A stretch of 64,000 nt of DNA from Helichrysum umbraculigerum (Eukaryota; Streptophyta; Magnoliopsida; Asterales; Asteraceae): assembly GCA_949592205.1 (NCBI GenBank), contig CATIUR010000012.1, positions 1,698,501 through 1,762,500 on the forward strand. Reading direction: 5' to 3'. Under the pieces are notes generated by a model. It did not search any database. It was not told the origin of the DNA and saw only the letters and a program-made list of their open reading frames with translations. Positions 33,219 to 45,153 of this stretch are shown one piece after another. Both the position numbers and the translations under genes were made by a program. Position 1 is the first letter of the stretch, and every line of letters begins with the position of its first letter.

Positions 33219-35573
33219 TGTAACACCCGCCAAATTAGGACTAGTAATTAGTGCCTAATTCTCTGTTAATATATGTAATTAGTTCAGTGTTATGCTAATT
33301 AATGTATCGAAATATATATTGATGAATATATACAAACTTTGTGATTTGATTAAATCGTACGCAATTTAAATCGAATGTATTTCGGTTCCATAAATACGGA
33401 CGTTGGTGACACAATTTATATTTAAGTATAAAACATTATCTGAAAACATTACTGGGTCCAAACTAATTGTTTAAATTACATTCCCAGAGTTATCCCGTTT
33501 TGCACAATTAAAACTTACGTAATTAGAAACAAAATACATAAATTATTTAAATCACATTTTAAATCTTTAAATTAGTAGATAGTTAATAAAACAATTTAAT
33601 TAGATTATTAAACAAAAATTCGTATTTTAAAGTGGTTAATTAACGCGCAAAATATTTATTAAAACGTTAAATGACGGAGAAAACGAACACCGCACGGGGC
33701 GCAATGCACGGACTGAAAAATGGTGGGGATTAAACCTCCACCATCTTCCTCTTTTTCTTCATTTCATTATTCTTTCTTCTCTCTCTCTCTTTCTTTTCTA
33801 TCTAAAAAGAAAACCACCACCACCCCATTAAAATCGCCAAAAAGGAACACGAAACGCACTCGGATCACCATACTCGTTTGGAGAAAAACGTTCCTCTCAT
33901 CACGATCTACACTTTCATCTTTTCGGATTTTCATTCCGACACTTTGTAAGTTTCCGACAAAATCCCGAAACCACTCGATTCTTTGTATCTTCACTTGATA
34001 GTCGTTTATATAACTTATATATGTCCATTACAAAGTGTAGAACACGATTTTATAGCTTAAAAATGAGTTTGAATTGGGTTTTGGCCGGAAAAATCTCGGC
34101 AGTCGAAACTTTCTGGGCTGGTGTTCTTCAATGCGACACAAGCCTTGTGTCGTATGTAGTGTCGTATTTTGCCTGATATGTCGTATCTTGTGTCGTATGA
34201 AGCCAGTTATGTCGTATCCCATGCGACACAATATTGTGTCGTACCTTATGTCGCAAATACCATGCGACACAACCCTTATGTCGCTGTTGAATCAGCATCT
34301 CGAATCTATGCGACACAACCTTTGTGTCGTATAGATATTGTGTCGCATATTTTATGCGACATAACCTTGGTGTCGCACGACACAACCCTTGTGTCGCATG
34401 ACTAACCTTGTGTCGCACGTTGTGTCGCAAAACACAGAAAACTCAGATTTTTCACTAAGTTTTGGACTAGTAAAACTTTAAACTACACGACTTCGGAAAT
34501 ACATTGGTATATATATATGATACAAGCAAGGTACTTTGAAAAACAAGATAATAATGTTGAGATTAATGCTATAAACCTGTCACCAACGGGTCGTACACGT
34601 TTTCAAAACATAAATCCAATAATCAACCAAGTCGTAGTAATTTGGACATATATAGTTGTGTAACAACTACAAGGGTGATCTTTTGAGATACCCAATCATA
34701 TTTATAACCATCGCGTGTCGTGGACACCCTCAGGTTACAAGTCTTTGGACTTCATACTCGGCTAATCAACTCAAGTTTATTAAGTTAAACTCACAAGACT
34801 CAGGTGAGTCTCATAGCCCCTCTTTTTACTGTTTTACACAGGGGTGTGATACAATGCTTATTTTTAACATGTGAACGCAAGTACAACTTTTATATACTAC
34901 ATGAGTTTTACACACTAATCATTTAAAGTCCTCTGTCAGCATAGTTGTTAATACGTTGTAGCGTGAATATTAGTATATGGTACCATATAGGATTGACCCT
35001 CCTCGTTCGGGTTAGCAAGCACTAACCGGGTAAACGGACGTACTAATATTTAGGAAGACGAATGTTGATTAGGCATTCGTGGAGGCACCTCGCCCGAAAT
35101 TCACTATAGGGGACCCGGCCCTCGAGTTAAGCTCAACTATGTGCTCATGGCTGTATACACGATTACTATCATTTTATTTGCTGGATGCAAATCAGTATTA
35201 AATCTTGCGGTTCATACTTTATTACTTGATTTCAAACCTGTGAGCTCACCAGCTTTAGCTGACCCATTTAGCATGTATCGCATGTACCAAGCAGTAGGTT
35301 GTTTCGGCTTCAGGACTTTTAGCTCGAGTCAGCATACAGACGTTTGAGATTTTCTTGCATTAGTATATTTTGTACAAGTACTTATGTACTGAAATCTCCT
35401 TTTATTTAAACTTGAGCTATGTAAAGCTATAAATGTTGTAAACATTTCAATATTAATATATTTTGTTAAAACGACGCATATAGAGTCGTTTACTATATAT
35501 CTTTGTGCTTGGTTATTGATTAGTAACACCCAAATCGTGCTTCCGCAAATCATTGAAAATTGGGGGTGTTACA
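33219..35573 (+). mobile_element. Tekay-type solo LTR nested in LTR B
   Basis: TGTAACACCCGCC to GGGGTGTTACA, 2355 bp, flanked by GCGGT and GAGGT (4 of 5 target bases match). No internal sequence, so it arose by LTR recombination. Contains the ACGAACACCGCACGG block (about 33683), the hairpin array (34131-34429) and donor CAG|GTGAGT at 34804; the expected acceptor is altered (GCAT instead of GCAG near 35282). It sits in the GC-rich part of the host LTR's U3. Confidence 0.92.
34131..34429. repeat. Hairpin array GCGACACAA / TTGTGTCGC in solo LTR B
   Basis: Starts ATGCGACACAAG C CTTGTGTCGTAT and continues with paired arms GCGACACAA/TTGTGTCGC or TCGTAT variants; the last are TTGTGTCGCAAAA. Same position and similar arms to the array at 10905, but with more GCG and fewer ACG arms. 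Confidence 0.85.
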
Positions 35574-35626
35574 GAGGTGCTGGCCACCTGCCCCCTGCCC
35601 CGTTTATGCTTTTTGGTCCTTGCGCG

Positions 35627-35683
35627 TACCCGGTGCACCACCTTTACACGTTTTTTGGTACCCGGTGCACCACCTTTTCCACC
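35627..35683 (+). repeat. TACCCGGTGCACCACCTT repeated 32 bp apart in U3 of LTR B
   Basis: Units start at 35627 and 35659. They lie 50-100 bp upstream of the TATA box and correspond to the three-unit 31/32-bp array of LTR D (40216-40292). Confidence 0.75.
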
Positions 35684-35730
35684 TTTTGCTAATGTGCTCC
35701 TTGGATTGCTAACGTGAGCCAAATTTCTCC

Positions 35731-35738
35731 TATAAATA
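35731..35738 (+). promoter_or_regulatory. TATA box of LTR B
   Basis: TATAAATA within CTCCTATAAATAGAAGC. The upstream sequence (TTTTGCTAATGTGC and TTGGATTGCTAACGTGAGCC) is shared, inverted, with LTR D near 40165-40210, so it is a conserved core promoter. Confidence 0.8.
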
Positions 35739-37440
35739 GAAGCCCCAAGGCTTCATTTGAAGAGGTCCCAATATTCCTACATGTGTTAGGCATATTTCTC
35801 TCTTTACTTTCTCATTCTATTTTCTTACTTCAAAATTAGTATTAGGCTAGTTAGGAAGCTTGTTTAGAGTAGAACGAAAGCTAGGGAACATCTTGTAATC
35901 TTTGGTGTACGCTTGGAGATACGCTTATTAATTCAAGTCTATTCCTTCTCGCATATTAATCTCGGTTATTTCTATCCTTTTCTATCTTAATTAAATATGT
36001 ATACTTTAATTATGCTAGAGATCGTTTATGCCATGATTAGCGAGTAGATTACTATTGTATTTGTTGTGATGTAGTTAGCATATATATTTGTGGGACGACT
36101 TTAAATGTGTCGTGAAATAATATGACGGCCCCTATTCGATTGCTTACTTGGTATAGTGCTGGAAATGCTTTCGAGCAAAGTACAAACGCATGGAAGCCGG
36201 TAACGACCGAAGGTAGTTGTATTATGGATCGACATTATTGAAATGGAAACTTTATGAACTGACTTATCTTATGATTTTAAACCTAAAACTTACATTCGCC
36301 TTTCGGTTAACAAACGTGATTGTAACCTTGTAGAGAGGAGTCGCGAACCTTAATACTTGGTCAATAGTTATCTGTGTAAAAACTATCGGTTTAATTGTAA
36401 CGTCATGCAAGCATCATAAAATGCAATGTGATTAGTGGAATTTCCATGAGTATTGTACACTTCCAATCACAATGTACTTATCATGCAAACATCGCGAAGC
36501 AATTAAATTCACAATGGAAACCTCGGTAAACGATTAAATACATTGTGAACTACCATAGTATTTTCCGACATGGTCTGGGTTTAACTTTATGCATAAAGCC
36601 GTCAGCATTTTAATTAGCATTTTAATTAGATTAGTTTATATTAGATTATATTAGGTAGGCTATAGGCTAAATAACCATTTACGAAAACCTAGGGATTTGT
36701 TAATTGTATTAAGAAAAGCAAGTTTAAAATCCAATTTAAAGTGATACTTTTCCTTAACCTATGAAATCTAAAGTAAGGTACGCAAGAAATCTCAACACTT
36801 TCCTTTGTTTACCATGCTTAAATTTCATTAATGGGAATTGATCAACTAAGTCCGAACATATTTGCTAAGTTAGTTGTTTGCTGGATTTATAGTCTTTATG
36901 GTATTAAGAACGGTTAGACTTGTTGTGGACTTGTTACTCTATTCCTTCGCCCACGAGCGAATGCGTTCATTAATAAGGGCCACTAACTCCTTCATAGGAG
37001 AGTGTGGAGAGTTGAGCATTGTCTGTTTAATCAGAATCATGACACCATAGTTCCTCATGACATATTAGTTGATAACCGACTAATAGGGAATCTATTGGTT
37101 ATACCATAAACCACCAAGTCTAGTGAACATTCCAAATTTAGTAAACGTTTTCCCTAAAGGTCATCGTCCCACATTATAAGCTAATGAATTCACAACAAAT
37201 ACTACTTTTATTATCTAATTTATTATTACATTTTATTCGCTTTATTTAGTTTACCTAGTTAACTGAACCAAAACCCCCAACACACTCATTTAAAACCTTT
37301 ACTAGAAAAGAAAGATTGATTGGATCACCTCCGTTTCAATTCAGGTTCTCTTTAAGAACGACTATAGGTCATGCTTACCATCTACTAGCCTTTGGTTCCG
37401 TATTAGTAAGTCACGCTTAGACCCCAGCAATTATAAATTA

Positions 37441-38384
37441 TAAAACCCACCGATCCGCCTTGCTAACAGCCCGCTCGCGAGGTGGCCATCAATTAGTAAC
37501 TGATATGTTCTTCACGAACCATCCTTCACGGCTTAACTTGGTTATTTTACACAACCTCTCTTTAATTCTCTCACATAATATTTTGATCATTCACGGATTA
37601 AAACCGTGTCACATGTGTTTCCTTTTAATTCATTCACTGAATTGACTACACCTTTCACATGTTATTTTCTGTATCACACGACTTTGCTTTGATCGTATCA
37701 CACGACCAAGCTTTTTAACTTTCTAATTGTCGTCAATTAGGCACATTAGTAGTGCCAGTTCATCATCATTCTCCATTAGGAATTTTGTATTTTCCTTCTT
37801 TTTCTTGCTTGCACATTCATAAGCATAGTTCCCAAGCTTTCCACACTTGTAACAATTTATTTGCGACTTATCACCATTCCTTCATGGTTTGTTGTCGGTT
37901 TCTTCCGACTCATCTGAGGTGTCTCCTTCACCTTTATATCTCCCTCTTCCTCATCCTCGCGACGAATCTTGTCCATATTTTCCATAGTTGCTTTCATAAT
38001 TTCTGTCATTCCTTTGACGTGTGAACCATAACTTCTCACTATTATCTTCCATCATATCCTTTTGATTTGGTTTTCTTCTGTTTGTGTATTGGGGTTTTGT
38101 TTTCTAAACCTTCAAAAAAAGGCAGCCCAATATCTTCTGAAGCCCAAATCTTTCCCCTGAAATGTAGTGTCGCGCTTGACTTCTCAGACCCCAACAAAAA
38201 ACACAGAGATAACACAACACAACGTACACAACTGCTTCTTCTTCTAATCGATGTCTTCCTCTGGGTATTCACGATTGGTGGTTTCAATGAACCGATTGTC
38301 TTCTCCGATTGTTTAGGGTTTCAATCAGCGATTCTGATGGCACCCGAAAGCATCGGTGTCGTTGATGGTGACTAATCGGGCGTC
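37441..38384 (-). other. Spacer with a copia Gag fragment
   Basis: The minus strand of about 37735-38039 encodes the end of a copia Gag: an acidic/basic linker (MENMDKIRREDEEEGDIKVK) followed by a zinc knuckle, CYKCGKLGNYAYEC, where the usual His is Asn, and a tail LMENDDELALLMCL. A frame change near 37860 separates linker and knuckle. No other coding part is present. The rest of the spacer has no recognisable gene. Confidence 0.65.
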
Positions 38385-40146
38385 AACAGGGGTTTTAAAA
38401 TTTATATTTAGCGGGGCTTTAATTATACGTACTACCTACTTTGGTTAGTAAGCGGTAAGTATGACCTTAGATCGTTCTATGAATCGAAACATGTGGGTGA
38501 TCAAAGCTGGTGCTTTCGATAGGGAAGTACTTAGGATGGAACAAAGTAGGTAGGTTTGGGGGTTTTTAAACTAAAGACAAATAATCAAAATGCAGGAAAG
38601 TAAATTGCAAGAAATTAAAGTGCAGGAAAGCAGGTAAAGATAAATATGTGATTGTTGAGACTTTGATAATTAATGTTTCGGGATAACAGATTAAATAGGG
38701 ACAAAACTTAATATAATAAATAAACTATCAGGTGTAAACTCTAGAACCCTACCAACTAATTTTCCCGTTGGCATGTCACTAGGAACTAGGTTATCGTGAT
38801 TCTGATCGGAGCAATACGCAAACTTCCAATACTTATCTATTTGAAAGTTAAGCAACCATCTTGGTTTATACCGAGGTGCATGAATCAGCAGCGTATCGTT
38901 TCATAAGTCTGACCGTTCTTAACCTCTAAGATAGCTTACTATTCTATTAGCCTGCAGATTAATAACTTTGTATGTTTAGACCGTCGATTTTGTAAGACTT
39001 AGTGTTTTAAGGATTCTAGGTCGATATGACTTTACTCTTATTCCTAAGCCTTGTTATTGTTCATTAAGGTTCTGATTACTTCGACTTATGACTTAAATCT
39101 CTCATTTTCAAACAGTTATACATCCCTAGATTATTTGCAGTTTATTAAAACATGTTTCATATGCAGACCATGCCTTTCAGTAATTAGACAGTGTACTTTA
39201 CATGGTAGTTCCACAGCTTCTTACATCCAACATGCGGTCAGGAGCAATTGACAGTGAAAGTGACACTCTAAACTAACTAAATGTAAAGCAGTGCAGAAAT
39301 GTAAACCTAATATGTACAACGAGTGGTTTCACTGTGACTTACTTATTGCATGTCATGGGCACAGATAACTACTTACCATAATTAAGGTTGATCAGGTCCT
39401 AATTACTAGGTTGCAGTCACGTGGATAACCAGAAAGGGTACTCCATAAATTAAACTTAAGTTCATAAAGTCTTAGCAGTACAAGGGTTACTACTTCCTAT
39501 TTTATCTGAACGTATTTTACGAACATTACTTTATAGTGTGTTGACTTTCGTAGGATATACCAGTTAGTTGTGAAGTTGTATTATCCTTTCGGAATTCCAA
39601 CTGTTAAACCAGAGCTGATTCCAGTGATATAACTACCTTCGGTCTTTTACTGACTTCCATACATTTGTACTCCGCTTGAAAGCGTTTCTAGTACTATCAA
39701 GTAAACAGTCGAATAGGGGCCGTCATATCACTTTACCATTATCGTACACTAATTATGTAATGTCATCCCTACTTATAATTATCTACATCATCAACAATCA
39801 CAATAATAGACTACTCGCAGTTCATGGCAACAAATAAATCACATACAAGGTAATAATGCATATTTAAAATACGAAATAACAACTATGACAAAGGTTTAGA
39901 TATCACCCGGATATAAATGCGTAGCAGCGTATTATTATGATTGACAACTCTTTCGCACGTACAAAGATTGATCTCCAATTCCCTAGCGTTTGTTCTAGCC
40001 TCTATATTAATCTGTAAATTAATTACAATAATCCTAGAATGATAAAAACTATAAAATACAAGAGAATTTTGAGAGTGGAATTTTGTGTTTCCAAGAGTAA
40101 GTAAGAGTGTGAGAAGAGAGTGTGTTGAAATGAGACCATGAGGCTC

Positions 40147-40157
40147 CTATTTATAGG
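40147..40157 (-). promoter_or_regulatory. TATA box of LTR D
   Basis: The minus strand reads CCTATAAATAG. Upstream on the minus strand lie GCTAACGTGAGCC and TTTTGCTAATGTGC, as in LTR B. Confidence 0.8.
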
Positions 40158-40215
40158 TGAAATTCGGCTCACGTTAGCAATCCATGGTGCACATTAGCAA
40201 AAGGTGTGAAAGTTG

Positions 40216-40292
40216 CTAGCACATGTACCCTAAAGCGCGTAAAGGTCTAGCACATGTACCCTAAATTTGCGTAAAGTGCTAGCACATGTACC
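40216..40292. repeat. Three CTAGCACATGTACC units at 31- and 32-bp spacing
   Basis: CTAGCACATGTACC starts at 40216, 40247 and 40279. On the element strand the unit is GGTACATGTGCTAG followed by an ACCTTTACGCG-like linker. Spacing matches three helical turns. Located 60-145 bp upstream of the TATA box. Confidence 0.85.
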
Positions 40293-40659
40293 ACGCGAGT
40301 ACGGGCAAGGACCAAAAAGCGGCCGGGAGACGGGTGGCAGGTGGCCGGCGGCGGCTGGCTGGTGGCCGGTGTAACACCCCCAAATTTGATGATTTGCGGA
40401 AGCTTGATTTGGGTGTTACTAATCAATAACAAAGCACAAAGATATATAGTAAACGACTCTATATGCGTCGTTTTAACAAAATATATTGATAATTTAAATA
40501 ATTACAACATTTAAAGCTTTACATAGCTCGATTTTTGAATAAAAGGAGATTTCAGTACATAAGTACTTGTACAAAATATACTAATGCAAGAAAATCTCAA
40601 TCGTCTGTATGCTGACTCGAGCTAAAATCCTGAAGCAGAAACATCCTACTGCTTGGTAC

Positions 40660-41141
40660 CTGCGATACATGCTAAATGGGTCAGCTAAAGCTGGTGAGCT
40701 CACAGGTTTGAAATCAGTTAATATAGTATGAACCGCAAGATTTAAATAATGAATTGCATCCAGCAATTAAATGATAGTAATCGTGTATACAGCCATGAGC
40801 ACATAGTTGAGCTTAACTCGAGGGCTGGGTCCCCTATAGAGAATTCCGGGCGAGGTGCCTCCACGAATGCCTAATCAACATTCGTCTTCCCAAATATTAG
40901 TACGTCCGTTTACCCGGTTAGTGCTTGCTAACCAGAACGAGGAGGGTCAATCCTATATGGTACCATATACTAATATTCACGCTACAACGTATTATCAACT
41001 ATGCTGACGGAGGACTTTAAATGATTAGTTTCGAAAAACTCATGTAGTATATGAAATGTTTGTACTTGCGTTCACATGTAAAAGTTGAGCAATATATCAC
41101 ACCCCTGAGTAAAATAGTAAAAGAGGGGCTATGAGACTCAC
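40660..41141 (-). other. Predicted intron in the solo LTR
   Basis: Minus-strand donor CTCAG|GTGAGTCTCAT at 41141 and acceptor AGCATGTATCGCAG ending at 40660; CTGAC branch-like motif about 20 nt before. 482 nt, matching the intron of Tekay A. Confidence 0.5.
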
Positions 41142-41664
41142 CTGAGTCTGAAAGCGTTTAAACAAACGTAAGTTGATTAGCCGAGTATGAAGTCCAAAGA
41201 CTTGTAACCTGAGGGTGTCCACGACACGCGATGGTTATAATCATGATTGGGTATCTCAACAGATCACCCTTGTAGTTGTTCGTTCAACTATAATGTCCAA
41301 ATTTCCACTATTTGGTTGATAAGTTTAAGTATTTGAAAAGTGTACGGCCCGTTGGTGATTATTGGTAATAATGATCTTGACGTTATTTTGTTAGTTTCAA
41401 AGTGTTATACAAGTTTGATGTTTGGTGTGAAATGTGTCTACGAAATCTAAGTACGGGGGTCCGGGGGCAGCGCCCCTGGTAGCGGGGTCCAAGGGGCAGA
41501 GCCCCTGGCTGGGGTCGAGCTGCCAGGTCAGCTTGGAAAATTTTTATTTCTACCATATTGCTTTGACGAAAAACGCATCTGGATCCGAATTTGAGTAAAA
41601 TCCAGTGATAAAATTTTAGGTCTCGACTCTTAGTAAAATCTGTGTTTTCTGGGTTCTGTTTTTG

Positions 41665-41975
41665 GCGACACTTTGCTAGTGTCGCTATAGGCGACACTAG
41701 TTAGGTGACACTAGGTGAGTGTCGCTACGGACGGCACTGGTTAGGCGACACTTGGTGAGTGTCGCTATATTTCTGATTTTCAATTTAGGGGCGACACTTG
41801 ATTAGTGTCGCTAGGGGCGACACTTATAATTTTGGCGTCACTAAGGGAGTGTCGCTAGGATAGATCTGGTTAAGTATTTCAGCGACACTTAAGTAGTGTC
41901 GCTATAGGGGCGACACTTAGGGATAGCGACACTTAACTAGTGTCGCTAGTACTGTTTTTGGCACACTAGCGACAC
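41665..41975. repeat. Hairpin array GCGACACT / AGTGTCGC in the solo LTR
   Basis: About 16 copies of GCGACAC or GTGTCGC in 310 bp, mostly in alternating orientation, for example GCGACACT-TTGCT-AGTGTCGC at 41665-41685. Same LTR position as the other Tekay arrays, but the arms end in ACT/AGT. Confidence 0.88.
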
Positions 41976-43384
41976 TTCCAACTGTTCGACGGATTTCGAG
42001 TAAAAATCGTGTTTTCAAGTTTCCGATCGGTCCAATATTTTTACCCAACCCTTTTATGGACATTTTAAGTTGTTACAAACAACTAAAACGCAAAAACACT
42101 TAAAAACGAGAGATTTCGGGATTTGTCGGAAACTTACAAAGTGTCGGATCAAAAATCCGGAAAGATAGGATGATAGATCGTGATGCGGTGGTCGTTGTTT
42201 TCCAAAGTGCCGAGGTGATTCGAGTGAGTTTCGGGGTGTTATTTAGTGATTTTTGTTGATGATGATAATGGTGGTGGTGTTGGTGAGTTGAGAGAAAAGG
42301 AGGGGAAAGAGAGAGAAAGAAAGAAAATGAAATGAAGAAAGAAAAGGAGATGGTGGGAGGTTAAATCCCCCACCATTTTCAGTCAGTGCAATGCGCTCCG
42401 TGCGGTGTTCGTTTTCCCGTTCGTTTAACGTTAAATAATTATTTTACATATTAAATGGTAAGTTTCAAAATACAATTTATTACGCGATATTTTATTTAAA
42501 CATTTTACAAATTTATTTATATTTGAATTATAATCATAAGTTGGTTCGTTTTGTTTGTTTTGCGCGTTTAATCTTTTAAATCACTTGATTCTTGTTCGTA
42601 CGATATGGTTTAATACTTAGAATATTATTAAAATAATATTTTTAACGCAACAGTGTTACTTAATAAAACTGGTCACCAACGTCCGTATTTATGGAATCGA
42701 AATACATTCGATTTAAATTGCGTACGATTTAATCAAATCGCATTTTCTTATATATTCAACAATATATATATAATTCGATACATTAATTAGCCTAACACAG
42801 AACTAATTACATGTATTAACATATGATTAGGCACTAATTTGGCGGGTGTTACAGCCGGCGACGGCTGGCAGGCTGCCGCCCCGGTTCGCCATCTTTTGCT
42901 TCATTTCTTGATTCGTGCGTGTTTTCTTCGTTATGCGTCTGTTTGCGTTGATTCTTTTTTCGTTGGATTCGTTTTTCAAAAACTAAGACTTTGATGAAAA
43001 GAAATCCCAAAAATATGTCTCTGAACTTTAGATGTCTCGTACGAATCGTTTGAATCTTCTGGCGTACGTAGAATCTTCATTCTTCATCCGTTTTTGCCGA
43101 TTCTTCTTCTGTTGGATTCGTATTTTTAAAACGAACATCTTGGATAAGAGAAATCTTGGTGGTGGGTACTTTGTATCTAAATCTTGTTTTGATGTCTTGA
43201 ATCTTCAACTGTGCGTGGAATCTTCGTTTTCCGTCCATTTTTAGTGATTTTTCTCGTGCTTCCATGTTTTCACTCCTTTGACATAATATCACTAATTTAA
43301 GCGATAATTGAGCTTGTATGCCAAGTATTATTCTTAAATGAGAGGGATATCGGTAGTAAAAACATGACTTTTTACGCGATATCA

Positions 43385-44704
43385 AGTATCCCACACTTAG
43401 ACTTTTGCTTGTCCTCAAGCAAACTCATTCATAAATGACCTTTAGAAAGATTCTAGTCACATATATCTTTTAGAAATACTATTTCCAAAGAATATAAAAT
43501 TCCAGTTATGAAAGAATTCTTATGAGATACTAAGGGTTTATAGACTTTGATTCTTTCTTCAAGCAACTTAGATGGTAATCATGACTAGGAAATCCTCGTA
43601 GTGGGTCACTCAAATCACTTAGGTGTTTAGGGTTTCCTACTCGCTAGTGTTAATCACTCAGATAGCCAGTCATGTAGCATTCTCGTCATAGGCTTGATCA
43701 AGAATCAAATCTCCATCACTTCGGATGAGAACGGTACTAATCTTTCAAGACATCTTAAAAAGGAATTGGGTTTTTGGTGAAGAAGGTGTGTGAAAAGGAA
43801 GATTATGGGTTTTTCTTTCCTCGTATCTTTCTTGAAACTTGGGTGTTTTTTCCGAGAAAGTCTCTTCTGGAATTTCTCAGATTTGAAAAGACTTGATAGT
43901 GCAACCCTTTTTGTAAATTTGAATTTTCCCTTTTTGAACTTTTCAGGATAGTGCCGGCATATTTGCTTCTTGTTTTCTTTTCTTTTTCTTTTCTTTTCTT
44001 TCTTTTTATCATGCCGTCCCTACCGATGGATATTTTGTCTGAAAGGTTGCGTATGGTATTGGGTTGTGAGGTTATGTTGGCTTTTCTTTGTGGAAAATTT
44101 GGGAAATTGAGAGGGTCTCTGAAAATATTGGAAGACGTGGCTTCCATAGGCTCGGGATGAAGATATAAAGGGAAATTTTGTTTGGATGGTGTGAAGAGTG
44201 AGTGGATGTTTGGTGGTAAGTGGGTGTTGGGATTCCTTAGAAAGTACCGAGATAGGTCGTACCTATGCCACGTATGGCACTCATTGGTGTGATCTCGAAA
44301 TGCATTGCAAGAGCAAGTTCTAATTCAAATGCATACATCGGCACACACATGAAACGAAAAGTGAAGCATTTTAAAGATGAATGCTAATTATGGCTCAAAC
44401 CTCACGAATCGAATGTTTTGGTCAATGTGTGCCTAGTCATGTGTTGCCTTTTTTGTCCGTATCTCATTTTAAAACCGTTTTGTTTCTTTATAAAAACTCG
44501 TTCTTTCCTGTAATTTATATTTTTGAAAAATAAAGGTTCTAAAGAATGTTGCTTTTGAATCCCAAAAATTTTGAAAATTTCTCTATTTTTAGCCTTTTAA
44601 TGAAAATATTGTTTATGTTACGGACGAGAGGTGAAACTTGCGGTTATATACCGTATATCCCACACTTAGAGGAACATTGTCCCTAATGTTCGAATCAATG
44701 TATT
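43385..44704 (-). mobile_element. Athila element D, 3' internal part (first piece)
   Basis: Begins with the purine tract and TTGAGGACAAGCAAAAG (minus), a block typical of Athila/Tat 3' ends. Mostly non-coding. A 114-codon basic frame on the minus strand (44147-43803) is rich in Lys and Arg but I do not recognise it and doubt that it is a gene. Ends with CCCACACTTAGAGGAACATTG near 44659, the motif also at 56 in element A, and is then cut by the copia insertion. Confidence 0.75.
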
Positions 44705-45113
44705 TGTTTGTCCCTTACTTAGGATCTAACAGAACCGAGTCACTCAATCGTTTGCGGAATCAACGATTAAGGTATCACACGAACACAATGAATAATCAAA
44801 CACAATAATTATGAAACCAAACGTTATATTATTGCTTATGGTCGATCAGATTACAGAGAATTTCGACAAATTGTGTTTAGGGTTTCGTCAACCCTAAAAC
44901 AGAAAACGTAAAACGTTTATATACAAAACTGGCATCTGCGACGTCGCACACGACGTCGCAGGCCCAAGCCCATGCGATGTTGACTACGTCGCAGTCCCAA
45001 AACCTGACGTCGAACCTGCGACGTTACGCGCTACGTCGCAGGAGTCAGGAAACGCAAATCTAAATACAAACTACGAGCTAGACCAACTGACAGACACTAA
45101 ACATGTACCAACA
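44705..45113 (-). repeat. 3' LTR of the SIRE-like element
   Basis: 409 bp, bounded by GTATT. Carries GCGACGT/ACGTCGC units at 44937-45040 and an inverted AGGGTTTCGTCAACCCT at about 44880-44896. The purine tract ACGGGGGAGTT (minus) follows at 45114-45124. Confidence 0.95.
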
Positions 45114-45153
45114 AACTCCCCCGTGTCTTCAGCTTGGTCTTCAAAAATCTTCT

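Larger units (their letters stand above)
32674..37440 (+). repeat. Athila-like LTR B (plus), split by a nested solo LTR
   Basis: Starts TGATATCGCGTAAAAAG, identical in form to the inverted end at 43384. U3 continues to 33218, is interrupted by a Tekay solo LTR, resumes at 35574, and has TATAAATA at 35731. R-U5 follows, including the inverted counterpart of the CTACCTTCGGT/CTTCCAT block at about 36190-36225. The end near 37440 is inferred by alignment with LTR D and not exact. No purine tract precedes it, so this may be a solo LTR. Without the insert it is about 2.4 kb. Confidence 0.75.
40370..42853 (-). mobile_element. Tekay-type solo LTR nested in LTR D
   Basis: On the minus strand TGTAACACCCGCCAAATTAG to GGGGGTGTTACA, 2484 bp, with perfect target duplication GCCGG (40365-40369 and 42854-42858). 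It lies in the GC-rich U3 array. It has the same orientation relative to its host LTR as the solo LTR at 33219, but a different hairpin array and different target bases, so it is a separate insertion. Confidence 0.95.
38385..43384 (-). repeat. Athila-like LTR D (minus), 3' LTR, split by a nested solo LTR
   Basis: Right end ACGCGATATCA at 43384, next to plus-strand CCCACACTTAGACTTTTG (minus-strand purine tract TAAGTGTGGGA), so this is a 3' LTR whose element extends to the right. TATA box 40147-40157. U3 is interrupted at 40370-42853. The U5 block CTACCTTCGGTC with CTTCCATACATTTGTACTCC lies at about 39633-39675. The left end near 38385 is estimated. Without the insert about 2.5 kb. Confidence 0.8.

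Noticed and set aside
32674..43384. A 10.7 kb inverted duplication including the nested LTRs
   Set aside because: The two host LTRs are inverted homologues, but the nested solo LTRs differ in hairpin arms, target bases and exact insertion point, so they are independent insertions rather than one duplicated segment.
43803..44147. Lys/Arg-rich protein gene in the Athila D 3' region
   Set aside because: Composition follows a pyrimidine-rich tract on the other strand, no homologue in the equivalent part of element A within the window.
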